Below are positions 52,113 through 61,642 of a stretch of DNA of 64,000 nucleotides, piece by piece. Position numbers and translations under genes: made by a program. The notes under the pieces were generated by a model. That model had not been told where the DNA came from, searched no databases, and saw nothing but the letters and a program-made list of their open reading frames with translations. Position 1 is the first letter of the stretch. Each line of letters begins with the position of its first letter. This DNA comes from Asparagopsis taxiformis (lineage: Eukaryota > Rhodophyta > Florideophyceae > Bonnemaisoniales > Bonnemaisoniaceae): NCBI GenBank assembly GCA_030407315.1, contig JALQPE010002403.1:248001-312000 (forward strand), read 5' to 3'.

Positions 52113-53591
52113 ATGGCAATCATTGTACCCATCGAGGTCAACATCTTCAACGCACTCTTCTTCTTCCTCCATGAATTCCTCTTCCTCGCCGCCATCCACT
52201 TTTTCCTTGGCTCCTTTGTCAACCGAAAAATACGCGAAAAGTTATCCAAAGGCGAGTCCGTCTCCGTAAAGCAAACCAGCTTCCTCCACGTCTTCAGTAC
52301 AAATACGCGCACATGGTCTGGAATACTCGCAATCATGCTCATGGTGCTTATCTGGATATCCGTTCCATTTACAGAGCTCGGAATATCAGCCACTGACAAA
52401 TTCACCACAGCGACAGCCCGTCTCGTTCATCTCAAATTCGGTGAGCAGAATCGTTTCAACCGTCCGACCTTTCCCGAAGTGATTGCAGCTGCACCCGAAG
52501 ACCAAACCAACAGTGATAGTATCGCGTTCTACAAGCTCAATCCCTTCTTCTACTCGGTCAGCAAATGCTCCCTCGCCGTCGTCAATGACATTGGCCAGAA
52601 CGTCGGCTCCGAGTTTTTTGACTTTTACCTCGATCCCGTTGAAGCTGCGGAGGACTCACTTGGTGCTGACCTGTTCAACGGAATGATCAGCCAAGCAGAC
52701 GTCCTGCCTCCAGAGACCGCATGCAGAAATGGCCTCGGTGGTCGCGACAAATTGCGCTTGGCTAAGATTTACCAACTGGTCATAGCAGACTTTGAGCCGC
52801 TTCGATTTGAAGCAACCCGCGATGGAAACGATGAGCTTCTCATTACAGGCCAATGGAACAGCACCCTTCGCATCCACACGAGAACAGTCATCAATGCGAC
52901 ATCAGATGCTAGTTTCAGCAGCGGTGTCTGCCTTCTAGACGAGAGGAACCGAAGTATTCTACTATCTGCGGATACTGCAAGCTTGCGAATTGTTGAGGAG
53001 ACAGACGGTCAAGTGCAGATTCAAATTGAAAAAGGTCCGCAGGATCTCGGCTACAGAATTTCAACATCCATAGAATCACCGCAGCGTGTATGTGAGGAAT
53101 TGGGTCGCCAAGTACCGAATTCTCTACTCAACACAGTAGATGAAATATTTGGCAGATTCGTGTATCCACTATCCTCACTCGAGCTCGCAGATGATGCTGT
53201 TGCAACCGTTGATCAGAAGGATGCGACAAAAGTTGAAACATGGGCTGTGTTTGTATACTTTGTGCCCTTGACTGTTGCGTTTCTTGTATGTTTGATTGGA
53301 ATCTTCAAATCAGACCCGGGTGCGGAGACGATTTCGAAAGAAGTGACAGGATACTCTGGAATTGCTAAAATGTTGATATGGCGATACAATCGTGATCTTA
53401 TGCATCGCAAGAGTGGAGTGAATATGAGTCAGTCTATGTTGGAGCTGGAGAAGAAAATACCAGTCGAGGTGAAGGAGGAGGGAGAAGAGTTATATTTGTC
53501 TCGAGAACCCCACGATGCCACTGCTGCCAGATGGCAACAACAACAGCGAGAAGCTCAATTACAGCAACCGAATGACTCACCTCCGTCATGA
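52113..53591 (+). CDS. Unknown membrane protein, tandem paralogue A
   Basis: Encodes 492 residues, no family recognised. Three hydrophobic segments are seen: about 9-33 (NIFNALFFFLHEFLFLAAIH), about 67-90 (SGILAIMLMVLIWISVPFTE) and about 376-400 (WAVFVYFVPLTVAFLVCLIG). The ~285-residue loop between the second and third is polar, with several Cys and N-glycosylation sequons (for example ITGQWNST), so it is probably lumenal or extracellular. The C-terminus is charged (ELEKKIPVEVKEEGEEL) and probably cytosolic. The start at ATG 52113 in CCATGGC is chosen because it aligns exactly with the start of the paralogue; the upstream frame does not. No signal peptide cleavage is needed. Confidence 0.82.
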   Translation: MAIIVPIEVNIFNALFFFLHEFLFLAAIHFFLGSFVNRKIREKLSKGESVSVKQTSFLHVFSTNTRTWSGILAIMLMVLIWISVPFTELGISATDKFTTATARLVHLKFGEQNRFNRPTFPEVIAAAPEDQTNSDSIAFYKLNPFFYSVSKCSLAVVNDIGQNVGSEFFDFYLDPVEAAEDSLGADLFNGMISQADVLPPETACRNGLGGRDKLRLAKIYQLVIADFEPLRFEATRDGNDELLITGQWNSTLRIHTRTVINATSDASFSSGVCLLDERNRSILLSADTASLRIVEETDGQVQIQIEKGPQDLGYRISTSIESPQRVCEELGRQVPNSLLNTVDEIFGRFVYPLSSLELADDAVATVDQKDATKVETWAVFVYFVPLTVAFLVCLIGIFKSDPGAETISKEVTGYSGIAKMLIWRYNRDLMHRKSGVNMSQSMLELEKKIPVEVKEEGEELYLSREPHDATAARWQQQQREAQLQQPNDSPPS

Positions 53592-55132
53592 CCGTGTGCT
53601 GCCAGAAATCACTCATGTTGGGCACTGTACATAGTTGCAGTGTGTAGTTACGCGTAGATACCCAAAGTACGAAAGGTGAGAAGCATTGCGCTTCTGAGAA
53701 AGGATTGTGATAGTTCGACATTTCCGAGACGACACTCAAATTGTGAATCACAACACGTGTGACACTCGTTGCACAATTTTACCCCAGCATGATGCATGTA
53801 TCCTTGGTTACTGTGTCTTCCCTGACATATTACCTCACTCTAAAAGTGCTGACGCCTCCAAGAAGGGACGCCAGCTCCAATCGATTAGACATCACCTTGA
53901 CGCAGTTAGGTCAAAGAACGACCGCCGTCTCAGTAGCGAACGACCATGAACTCATACAGACCTACCGCTGACTTTGCGTATTTTATCGTCCGACTAGAAG
54001 CAACTCTGAAAGAATTACAATCATCAAGAAATGAGAAACATAGAGACAAACCAAAGGCAACACCCATACCGTCCCCGTTCGAGTGTTCAATCACGGCTTC
54101 GTTCCCGCCTGCGACATAATTCGTAGCATCATACAGGAGATGCGATTATCGCTCCTGTGTTAATTGATCAATCTGTCACTCGGCGGAAGTGACATCCCTG
54201 GCTTACACAAGGGTAACCAAAGCTTTAGTTCGCCATCCTAATTTAACTATCAGATTGCAGTATGGTTGAGTGCTTTGTCTCGACGAAACGCATACGGAAG
54301 AGACTCCTAGAGGCGGTAATATACCTTGTGTAACAGCACTTTTGTTTCACTAGACAGAAGATGTGTTGGTGTTTGTTACCAGCGTAAGAAAAGATAACTT
54401 TGAATTAGGCAAGAGATATTTGTCAATAGATACGGTACAGACCGTAATTCCGAGCTGCACCGTTTAAATGAAAACTTGAGTTTATCTACCTTCAATATAC
54501 ATTAGACCTGTTCAAAGAGCTGTACATGTTTGTCTCAAAGTAAGAATCACAATGCGGAACATACCGATTCCGGCGTGCCATGATTGCGTCACAAGTCGGG
54601 TATTGGCCAAATCGTTCAAAGATAAAATTTGTATATACGCAAGCATTAATCCGACAGCATCCCTGAATTCGATCTCGCGGAGATCTCACTGAAGGAAAGT
54701 TCAGCGAATCAGCTCGACAAGCGCTTGTCTCAGACACAAGCATACACATCCTCTGCGTCTACGCGGGAACCCTGTGGTCCTCACAAAAGCACAAATAAAA
54801 TCCATTCTGTCTCATAGGGGAGGTGTATTTCAAACAAAATTTCTACTGTCTACCGCCACCGCGGTTTGTGGTGCAACGCTAAACGGAAGACACGGTAGAA
54901 ACTCAGCAAGTAATACCGTTAATCCGCAGAAAGGCTGTACGTAACTTCGAATATGAGGATCGTCTTCAACCTAGTTCACGCCTCCTACCGCTGCCTGTCT
55001 CCGCAAATACCCCCTTTGTACTACATTCGCAATGCTTCATGCACAACTTTCTGCACAATTCTCCCCTGCCTTTCAAACCCCGTTCGCCAGCTGGACCTAA
55101 TGTTTGCTCCATTGTCTCGCTGACAAATTGCC
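53592..55132. other. Intergenic 1.5 kb between the tandem paralogues
   Basis: No coding frame over about 85 codons. The palindrome ACACGTGT occurs at 53753-53760. Longer than most spacers in this window. No tRNA- or snRNA-like signature and no recognisable third copy of the membrane-protein gene was found. Confidence 0.4.
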
Positions 55133-56605
55133 ATGGCTATCGTTGTATCCATCGAAGTCAACATCTTCAACGCTCTCTTCTTCTTCCTCCATGAATTCCT
55201 CTTCCTCGCCGCTATCCACTTTTTCCTCACCTATTTTGTAAACCGCAATGTACGTGAGAAGCTGTCCAAGGGCCAGAACGTCTCCGTAAAACACACCGGT
55301 TTTCTCCACGTTTTCAACATCAACACTCGAACATGGGCGGGTATTCTCGCCATTGTACTCATGATAGGCATATGGATATCAGTCCCATTCACAGAGCTTG
55401 GAATATCATCTACCAATGTATTTTCAACCTCGACAGCCCGTTTCATTCACCTCAAATTTGGCGAGAAAAACCGCTTCAGTCGACCGACTTTTCCTGAAGT
55501 TGTAGAAGCTGTGCCCGACAATGTAACCAACGGCAATGATGTGGCCTTTTACGGCCTCAATCCGCTGTTCTATTCGCTCAGTAAATGCTCTCTCGCTATC
55601 GTTACTGAGCTCGGACAGAACATTGGCACAGAATACTTTGACTTTTACCTCGATCCCGTCGAAGCGTCACCAATTGCATTCGGTACGGACAAATTCAACG
55701 AAAAAATCAATGAGGTCGACGCCCTGCCACCAGAGACTGCGTGCAGAAATGGTCTCGGTGGTCGCGATAAAGTGCGCCTAGCCATGGTGTATCAACGGAG
55801 CATTATTCAGTTTGAGCCGCTTCAATTTGAAGCAACCCGCGATGAAAATGAGCAACTCCTCATCACAGGCCAATGGAACAGCACCTTTCGCATTCATACG
55901 AGAACAGCCATCACTGCAACCTCTGATGCTCGTTTCAATGGTGGTATCTGTCTTCTCGATGAACAAAATCATTTTGTGGTAGTATCCCCAGATACTGCTA
56001 GCATGCGAATTGTTGAGGAGATGGATGGCCAAGTGCAGATACAAATAACGAAAGGTCCGCAGAATCTCGGGTTCAGAGTTATAACTTCGTTAGATTCTCA
56101 GCGTGTATGTGAGGAATTGGGTCGCCAAGTACCAAATTCTCTTTTGAACTCTGGCGATGAAATATTCGGCAGATTTGTGTTCCCGCTGTCATCACTCGAG
56201 TTGGCCGATGCTGTTACAACAGTTAGTCAAAAGGCAGCGACTAAAGTTGAAACATGGGCTGTGTTTGTGTATTTTGTGCCTCTGGGTGTAGCATTTCTGG
56301 TGTGTTTGATTGGAAGTTCGATATCAGACCCGAACGCGAGTACTATTTCGAAAGAAGTGACAGGATACTCGGGAATTGCTAAGATATTGATATGGCGGTA
56401 CACACGTGATTATATGTGTCAAGATTACAGCAAAGCGAATGTGAGTCGGTCTGCGCTAGAGCTGGAGAAGACTATGCCGGTTGAGGTTAAGGAGGAGGGA
56501 GAAGAGTTATTTTTGACTCCAGCAACTGAGCCAGCCACTGCCGCACAATGGCTGCAACAAGAGCTAAACGAGCATTGCGCGGAGCAAAACGAGGAACATC
56601 TGTAA
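55133..56605 (+). CDS. Unknown membrane protein, tandem paralogue B
   Basis: Encodes 490 residues, colinear with paralogue A over the full length with only small gaps. The same start (MAIVVSIEVNIFNALFFFLH), three hydrophobic segments, and shared blocks YFDFYLDPVEAS, PPETACRNGLGGRDKVRLA, QRVCEELGRQVPNSLLNSGD and WAVFVYFVPLGVAFLVCLIG are all present. Differences concentrate in the lumenal loop and in the C-terminal tail, which is Ala/Gln/Glu-rich here. The identical CCATGGC start context supports the start. Both copies look intact, so both are probably functional. No function can be assigned. Confidence 0.82.
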   Translation: MAIVVSIEVNIFNALFFFLHEFLFLAAIHFFLTYFVNRNVREKLSKGQNVSVKHTGFLHVFNINTRTWAGILAIVLMIGIWISVPFTELGISSTNVFSTSTARFIHLKFGEKNRFSRPTFPEVVEAVPDNVTNGNDVAFYGLNPLFYSLSKCSLAIVTELGQNIGTEYFDFYLDPVEASPIAFGTDKFNEKINEVDALPPETACRNGLGGRDKVRLAMVYQRSIIQFEPLQFEATRDENEQLLITGQWNSTFRIHTRTAITATSDARFNGGICLLDEQNHFVVVSPDTASMRIVEEMDGQVQIQITKGPQNLGFRVITSLDSQRVCEELGRQVPNSLLNSGDEIFGRFVFPLSSLELADAVTTVSQKAATKVETWAVFVYFVPLGVAFLVCLIGSSISDPNASTISKEVTGYSGIAKILIWRYTRDYMCQDYSKANVSRSALELEKTMPVEVKEEGEELFLTPATEPATAAQWLQQELNEHCAEQNEEHL

Positions 56606-57283
56606 TGGCCGTGCGTTGATGCGGTGGGTGTGTAGATATGTATAAGTGTCTGTGAGAGAGGGAGAGTTGAATGTGATAATGTACTATATATAACAGCATG
56701 CTAGGCTCCACTTGACGAGACTTTGGTTTCTTCGATGCGATGGGAAGGTGGAAATTTGAAAGTCATCGGGAGCAGTTTTATGTGCTGCAGATCAGCTAAC
56801 TGTAATAAGCGGAAAGGTATTGGATGATGTTAAAGGAAGAAACATGACGAATGAGTTGGCGGTGTAATACGTATAGGCAAGAGCATGAACACAATTTGAA
56901 AGCGGCGGTGGATCGAAGTGTCGTGAGAAAATTTGCTGTGGAGGACGTAGACGAACAAGACGTGGCGCGCTGTGGTGCGCTGTTTGAAAATCGATGCAAG
57001 CGGCGACCCTGTCGGTCCGGAATTTGGAATGGGACACCTGACATCATGAGATGACGAATAATAAATGGCAGCAATAAAGACCTTTCGGAGCACAAATGCC
57101 CCTTGCAGCGCGATTGATAATCATATGCACTATCAGCACACGATCAACTTCCACCTATTTCCATCCGATTTTCAACGCATAAAGCGCTGTCTCACACCAT
57201 TCAATTTGCCCAATTCAACGAGCACTCCACCATCGCCCTCCATCGCCCAGCCCGTCCGACCCGCTCCGATCGTCGTCGCAACA
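56606..57283. promoter_or_regulatory. Intergenic, CAP C-half promoter
   Basis: About 680 bp, including a 73-codon in-frame leader upstream of the CAP C-half start that looks like 5' UTR. No convincing gene. Short overlapping minus-strand frames at 56792-57095 were discarded. Confidence 0.35.
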
Positions 57284-58030
57284 ATGTCAGCCCCCCCGCC
57301 GCCGCCACCACCACCGCCTCCGCCACCGCCCGCCCCGGCCGGTGACGCCCCGGCCGGCGGCGCCGTCGACGACATGGCCAGTGCGCTCTTTGCTGAAATC
57401 AACGCCCTTGGCGAGAATGGAGCGCGTTCCGGTCTCAAAAAGGCCGTACGCGGCCCCGTGAACGAGCACGTCGAACAGCCAGCCAAGCCGGCACCCGAGC
57501 CGGCCGCCGCCGCTCCCGCCGTCAAGAAGACGGGCATTGTCCGCGGCGAGCCCGTGTGCGCCCTCGTCGGCAAGAAGTGGACCGTGGAGAATCAGTTGAA
57601 TAATAGAGAGATTGAGATTGCTGTGGAGAGTATGAAGCAGGTGTTGTATGTGTACCGCTGTGAAAGATCCACCATCCAGGTCAAGGGCAAGGTCAACTCC
57701 ATTTCGATTGACAGTTGCAAGAAAGTGGATCTGGTGTTTGAGGACGCGCTTTCACAGGTGGAGATTGTTAACTCTGACTCGATTCAGGTGCAGTGCACTG
57801 GTAATGCACCCAGTATTAACATTGACGGATGCCAGAGTGTCACGTACTACATGTCGGAGGCGTCGGTTGAGAAGGCGATGGTTATCACGTCGAAGAGCGC
57901 TGCTATTAACCTGATTCGTCCCAACCCGAAGGATCTAGACGACATTATTGAGACGCCAATTCCTGAACAGTTCTGCACCACCTTCAAGGACGGTGCCTTT
58001 GTAACGGAAGCCGTTGATCACGACGACTAA
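57284..58030 (+). CDS. CAP C-half: poly-Pro plus beta-helix actin-binding domain
   Basis: Encodes 248 residues matching only the C-terminal half of cyclase-associated protein. A run of prolines after MSA (profilin-binding type) is followed by ALFAEINALGENGARSGLKK, the linker that precedes WH2 in CAPs. The CARP beta-helix runs from about residue 88 to the end: ALVGKKWTVENQLNNREIEI, VYRCERSTIQVKGKVNSISI, SCKKVDLVFEDALSQVEIVN, CQSVTYYMSEASVEKAM and TPIPEQFCTTFKDGAFVTEA. This domain binds ADP-actin and promotes nucleotide exchange. No helical-folded domain precedes it; that half is a separate gene at 49897-51471. The ATG at 57284 starts the poly-Pro tract. Confidence 0.92.
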   Translation: MSAPPPPPPPPPPPPPAPAGDAPAGGAVDDMASALFAEINALGENGARSGLKKAVRGPVNEHVEQPAKPAPEPAAAAPAVKKTGIVRGEPVCALVGKKWTVENQLNNREIEIAVESMKQVLYVYRCERSTIQVKGKVNSISIDSCKKVDLVFEDALSQVEIVNSDSIQVQCTGNAPSINIDGCQSVTYYMSEASVEKAMVITSKSAAINLIRPNPKDLDDIIETPIPEQFCTTFKDGAFVTEAVDHDD

Positions 58031-58501
58031 TTGTTAGACTTTGCCTTGTAGACATAGCATTGATTTGTATGCTTCCTTAAAACTCACTTTACTCTATGTG
58101 TGCAAATTTCTCAGCAGCAGCAATTAGGTTACTGCCCGGCAACAGAAGGTTTACTGTCATCAGTTCTGCAACCACTGTGTGCCGAGATCTATGGTGTTGC
58201 CATAAAACGTGTGCAACAACTTTGAACAAGCATGACACGGTGCCCAATGAAATTGCACACTTGAAAAATACTCAAATTAGACAAGGTCTCCCCTTGCATC
58301 TTGTGCCGATTTGTCATTGCTCCCACCCTCAACACCAAATGAAAATAGCCAGCTAAGCGCTGAAAAGCTCCATTTGCACATAGAAAAACACACCGCTCTT
58401 GTGCAGTGTATAAAAACGCAGCCGTCGCGCGACGCCTTCCACTCCCTCTTCAACACAACAATCCAAACGAGCAGTACCAAACCGAAATCTCACAGCAACA
58501 C
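58031..58501. promoter_or_regulatory. Intergenic, alternative oxidase promoter
   Basis: About 470 bp. TATAAAAA at 58409-58416 lies 86 bp upstream of the alternative oxidase start. No gene was seen. Confidence 0.4.
58409..58416 (+). promoter_or_regulatory. TATA-like box TATAAAAA
   Basis: Good TATA match 86 bp upstream of the alternative oxidase ATG. Confidence 0.4.
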
Positions 58502-59548
58502 ATGAATAGAGCAAGCCGCCTCGTAAGAGCCGTTCGTGCTAGCTCCACCCTTCTCTTCCAACCAAAGGCGCCAGTCCAAACAATTTCTGCGCTTCCCGGT
58601 GTCACAAGCCGAAAGCTGCAAACGGGCACAGGCAGTCACAGTTATACGACTTTACACCGCCACACACATGTGTCTAAAAGGCCGCTATTGGTGGCCGGCA
58701 CCGGTATGCACGCGTTGAGCACCGATGCATCGCAGGACCCGTACCATTGGATCGATGAGGAAGCACAGGTGCTGATAGCCAAAGCTTACAAAAGACACAA
58801 AGCACTGGCGGATAAATCGCAGTCATACCCGCCGAGTCTATCAGTAAAAGACCTGGAAAAAACGGGCGTACCATACCATTATGAACCGAAAGACACGGTA
58901 GACCGGGCGATGCTACTACTGATGAAAGGACTGCGTGTGTTTGTGCATGCCTTCTTTCGCGAAAAGTACGACCACCACGCGGTGTGTCTGGAAACAGTGG
59001 CCGCGGTGCCGGGATTGGTCGGTAGCTTCCATCGACATCTGCGCTCGCTGCGACGCATGCAGCGCGACCACGGCTGGATCGGCGTGCTGCAGGAGGAGGC
59101 AGAGAACGAGCGCATGCATCTGCTGATATTCATGCAGGTGTGCCGACCGACGGCGCTGGAACGCGCGCTAGTCATCGCCGCGCAGGGATTGTATTTGACG
59201 TTTTATTCAGCCATGTATCTGTTGAGCTCGCGTGCCGCACACCGATTGACGGGCTATCTAGAGGAGGAGGCACATCGTGCGTACACCGATTATTTGCGCA
59301 GTATCGACGAGGGCAGTATTGAGAACAAACTGGCACCCGCTATTGCTCGCGAGTACTATAAGCTGCCGGATGACGCGCGTATGAGAGATGTGATTCTGCA
59401 TGTGAGGGCTGACGAGGCTATGCATCGCGACGTCAATCACCATTTTGGAAATAAGTATGAACAGGGAGATACGGATAGTGCGCCGCAGTTTATGAGCGAC
59501 CAGGTGCGCACCGTCGCAAAGGATGCAGAGGCCGGGCGCGCCGAGTGA
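58502..59548 (+). CDS. AOX: Alternative oxidase, mitochondrial
   Basis: Encodes 348 residues. The enzyme is a diiron ubiquinol oxidase of the inner mitochondrial membrane that passes electrons to oxygen without proton pumping. The iron ligands lie in the four family motifs: LETVAAVPG, NERMHLLIFM, LEEEAHRAYTDYL and RADEAMHRDVNHHFGN. The N-terminus (MNRASRLVRAVRASSTLLFQ) is a mitochondrial presequence. No cysteine is present before the first motif, so the regulatory CysI of plant AOX is absent, as in fungi and protists. The ATG at 58502 begins the presequence; a TATA-like box lies 86 bp upstream. Confidence 0.96.
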   Translation: MNRASRLVRAVRASSTLLFQPKAPVQTISALPGVTSRKLQTGTGSHSYTTLHRHTHVSKRPLLVAGTGMHALSTDASQDPYHWIDEEAQVLIAKAYKRHKALADKSQSYPPSLSVKDLEKTGVPYHYEPKDTVDRAMLLLMKGLRVFVHAFFREKYDHHAVCLETVAAVPGLVGSFHRHLRSLRRMQRDHGWIGVLQEEAENERMHLLIFMQVCRPTALERALVIAAQGLYLTFYSAMYLLSSRAAHRLTGYLEEEAHRAYTDYLRSIDEGSIENKLAPAIAREYYKLPDDARMRDVILHVRADEAMHRDVNHHFGNKYEQGDTDSAPQFMSDQVRTVAKDAEAGRAE

Positions 59549-59976
59549 AGTCCAGTTGTCGCCGCTGTTTATTTCAGGTTGCGTGGCAGCTTTTCTGTCT
59601 TAGCGACAATTTGTTGATCCTTGTTGTAGAATAAAGTTCTCCGTCTATAGATACACACGTGCCACTTCGGCTCCAACATATTATTGGCTGGCGTTGAATC
59701 TTTATCATAACGTGTCTGGCCCACTCCTGCAAATATATCTTGATCTCACTATGCTCCCTTCTCATCGATAGCAAATGCCACTTGGCAAAATTTCCACTGG
59801 ACACCTGCTGCCTGGTGCTACCACGCTGTCCATCCGGCCAATTCCCTCTTTCCTCGTTTTTTCCATACGCCCCTCTGCCCTGAGACATACCATCCCGGAA
59901 CACCTCGCTATTCAAATATCTTCCACTCAATCGTATCCCGACGTGACCACCCTTCTTCCCCTCGCCCCCTCTCGCC
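59549..59976. promoter_or_regulatory. Intergenic, bHLH promoter
   Basis: About 430 bp. CACGTG at 59656-59661, some 315 bp upstream of the bHLH start. Pyrimidine-rich leader before the ATG. Confidence 0.35.
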
Positions 59977-61212
59977 ATGTCAGAACGCAAACGCGCCCGC
60001 GTCTCCAATCCCTCAAATGAAAACGCCCTCGACGAAGCGCACCCGACCGACGATGAACGCGTCCCAGACGAAACCACACGCCCCGGCCAGGTGGAGCGCA
60101 AGCGAGAGCTCGAGCGCAATCGTCGCAATCTCGTCAATGTTCGCTTTGCAGAATTAGAAGCCGAGCTCCGACGTACCGCTCCCCGTATGGACCTCGACCG
60201 CCATCACGTCGATGCCCTCCCCGCCCGACCCCCAAAGGGAAAGCGAATTGACAAGGAAGCCGTCCTCAAGGACGCCGCACATAGACTCGTCACTCAACGC
60301 AAAGAGCTCGCATCTGCTGCCGACCGTATGGCTTCGATGCTCTCGGAAATGGAAAACCTGCGCTCCGAAAAGGTAGAGCTGAGGAGTGAAAAGGCTTACT
60401 TGAGGTCCGAATTAGAAACTGTTCGTGGTGAAATGCAACAATTACGATCCGATAATATTAATCTATGGCAGGCCTTTAGAAAGGCAAGTTCGATCAAGAG
60501 CTCGTTTGCCCCTGATGTCGCAAAACTCCCCGCCGAACTCTTCTTTAGACCAAAACAGACTGTTCCACCACAACAATCTCCCAATCAAGGCACTATACAT
60601 CCGCTCCTTTCCGATCCTTCAAAGTCACAGCCATCTACAACTCCTACCTCTCAGCCCACAACTTCTATGGCACCCCCAGCATCCCAGACTCCATCACACT
60701 TCACCTTGCAGCAAATGCTCTTCGTTCAACAACAGCAAGAAGAAGAGCAAAGACGTCAACTCCAATCCATTTCAAACGCTGTGCAAAATTCAAATGCTAA
60801 TCTCAATCAAAACATCACATTGCCTACAGATTCCTTTCTAATGCTTCAGAGCGCTTCAGAACTGGGTGAGCTGTTTGCAAATTACGCCCCAAGAGAACTA
60901 ACCACCGAAGAGCTTGGCTCACAACCTGCTCCCCCACCACGTGAAAATATATCGGCGGCCGCCCCATCTCCTTCAATAGAGCCAACCGCAGACACCCTTT
61001 TCCCGGCTGCATCATCCCCATGTGCAAATATGCCCCAACTCGGTATCATTAATCAAACTTTGTTCTCGACTGATCCCCAATCTGTTGACAAGGGGCTTGA
61101 TTTGCAGAAGGACCCCACTGCATCAACACGAACTTTGGACGATTCACCAAATGCAACCGTTCCAAAATCAGAAGCAAGCAAAGATGGTACTGATATAGCC
61201 TACTGTGTGTAA
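59977..61212 (+). CDS. bHLH-type transcription factor
   Basis: Encodes 411 residues. The basic region ERKRELERNRRNLVNVRFAE (about 40-60) with helix 1 (FAELEAELRR), a long loop and helix 2 (KRIDKEAVLKDAAHRLV, about 90-106) fits a basic helix-loop-helix. Helix 2 runs on into a leucine-zipper-like coiled coil with repeated LRSEKVELRSEKAYLRSELE. This bHLH-plus-zipper arrangement resembles the plant ILR3/bHLH105 group (iron and stress control), but the DNA-contacting His/Glu pair is not canonical, so the class is uncertain. The rest is Gln/Ser/Pro-rich and likely a disordered activation region. Start ATG 59977, clear in CGCCATGTC. Confidence 0.68.
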   Translation: MSERKRARVSNPSNENALDEAHPTDDERVPDETTRPGQVERKRELERNRRNLVNVRFAELEAELRRTAPRMDLDRHHVDALPARPPKGKRIDKEAVLKDAAHRLVTQRKELASAADRMASMLSEMENLRSEKVELRSEKAYLRSELETVRGEMQQLRSDNINLWQAFRKASSIKSSFAPDVAKLPAELFFRPKQTVPPQQSPNQGTIHPLLSDPSKSQPSTTPTSQPTTSMAPPASQTPSHFTLQQMLFVQQQQEEEQRRQLQSISNAVQNSNANLNQNITLPTDSFLMLQSASELGELFANYAPRELTTEELGSQPAPPPRENISAAAPSPSIEPTADTLFPAASSPCANMPQLGIINQTLFSTDPQSVDKGLDLQKDPTASTRTLDDSPNATVPKSEASKDGTDIAYCV

Positions 61213-61642
61213 TATTGGTTTCAAACCAGCTTAGATTATTGCCACTGGCGTATATCTTCTCGCTGTCAGTCTAGCGACTCACATGCAAAACGTGATGAAA
61301 GCCAACGATGTGTGCAGCTCACAATGCGCATCATCTCGTTGTCCAGTAATTGAGCTATGAATTGGTGTCAAGACCTATGACGTACTCCGATTCCGGTGTT
61401 ATTTGGAAGCATTTTTTCGCTTGTCTCTTTAGATGGGAGAATGCGCTCGAGCAAGCTGTGATCCACGTTTCCTACGGAAATAACTTATAGACGTAGAAAG
61501 TATATGACAGTGTAGAGCTGCTTGTTATTTTTCCTGTATTGTCTCCGGACAGTTCTTCCCTTATTACCCGTAGTCTTATGGGTAAAGCGGATATTTTCTT
61601 TGCAACATGCATTCTTCCATTCCCTGCCCGATTCTCCATCGA
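61213..61642. other. Convergent 3' intergenic region
   Basis: About 430 bp between the 3' ends of the bHLH gene and the HAUS3-like gene. No feature was recognised. Confidence 0.4.
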
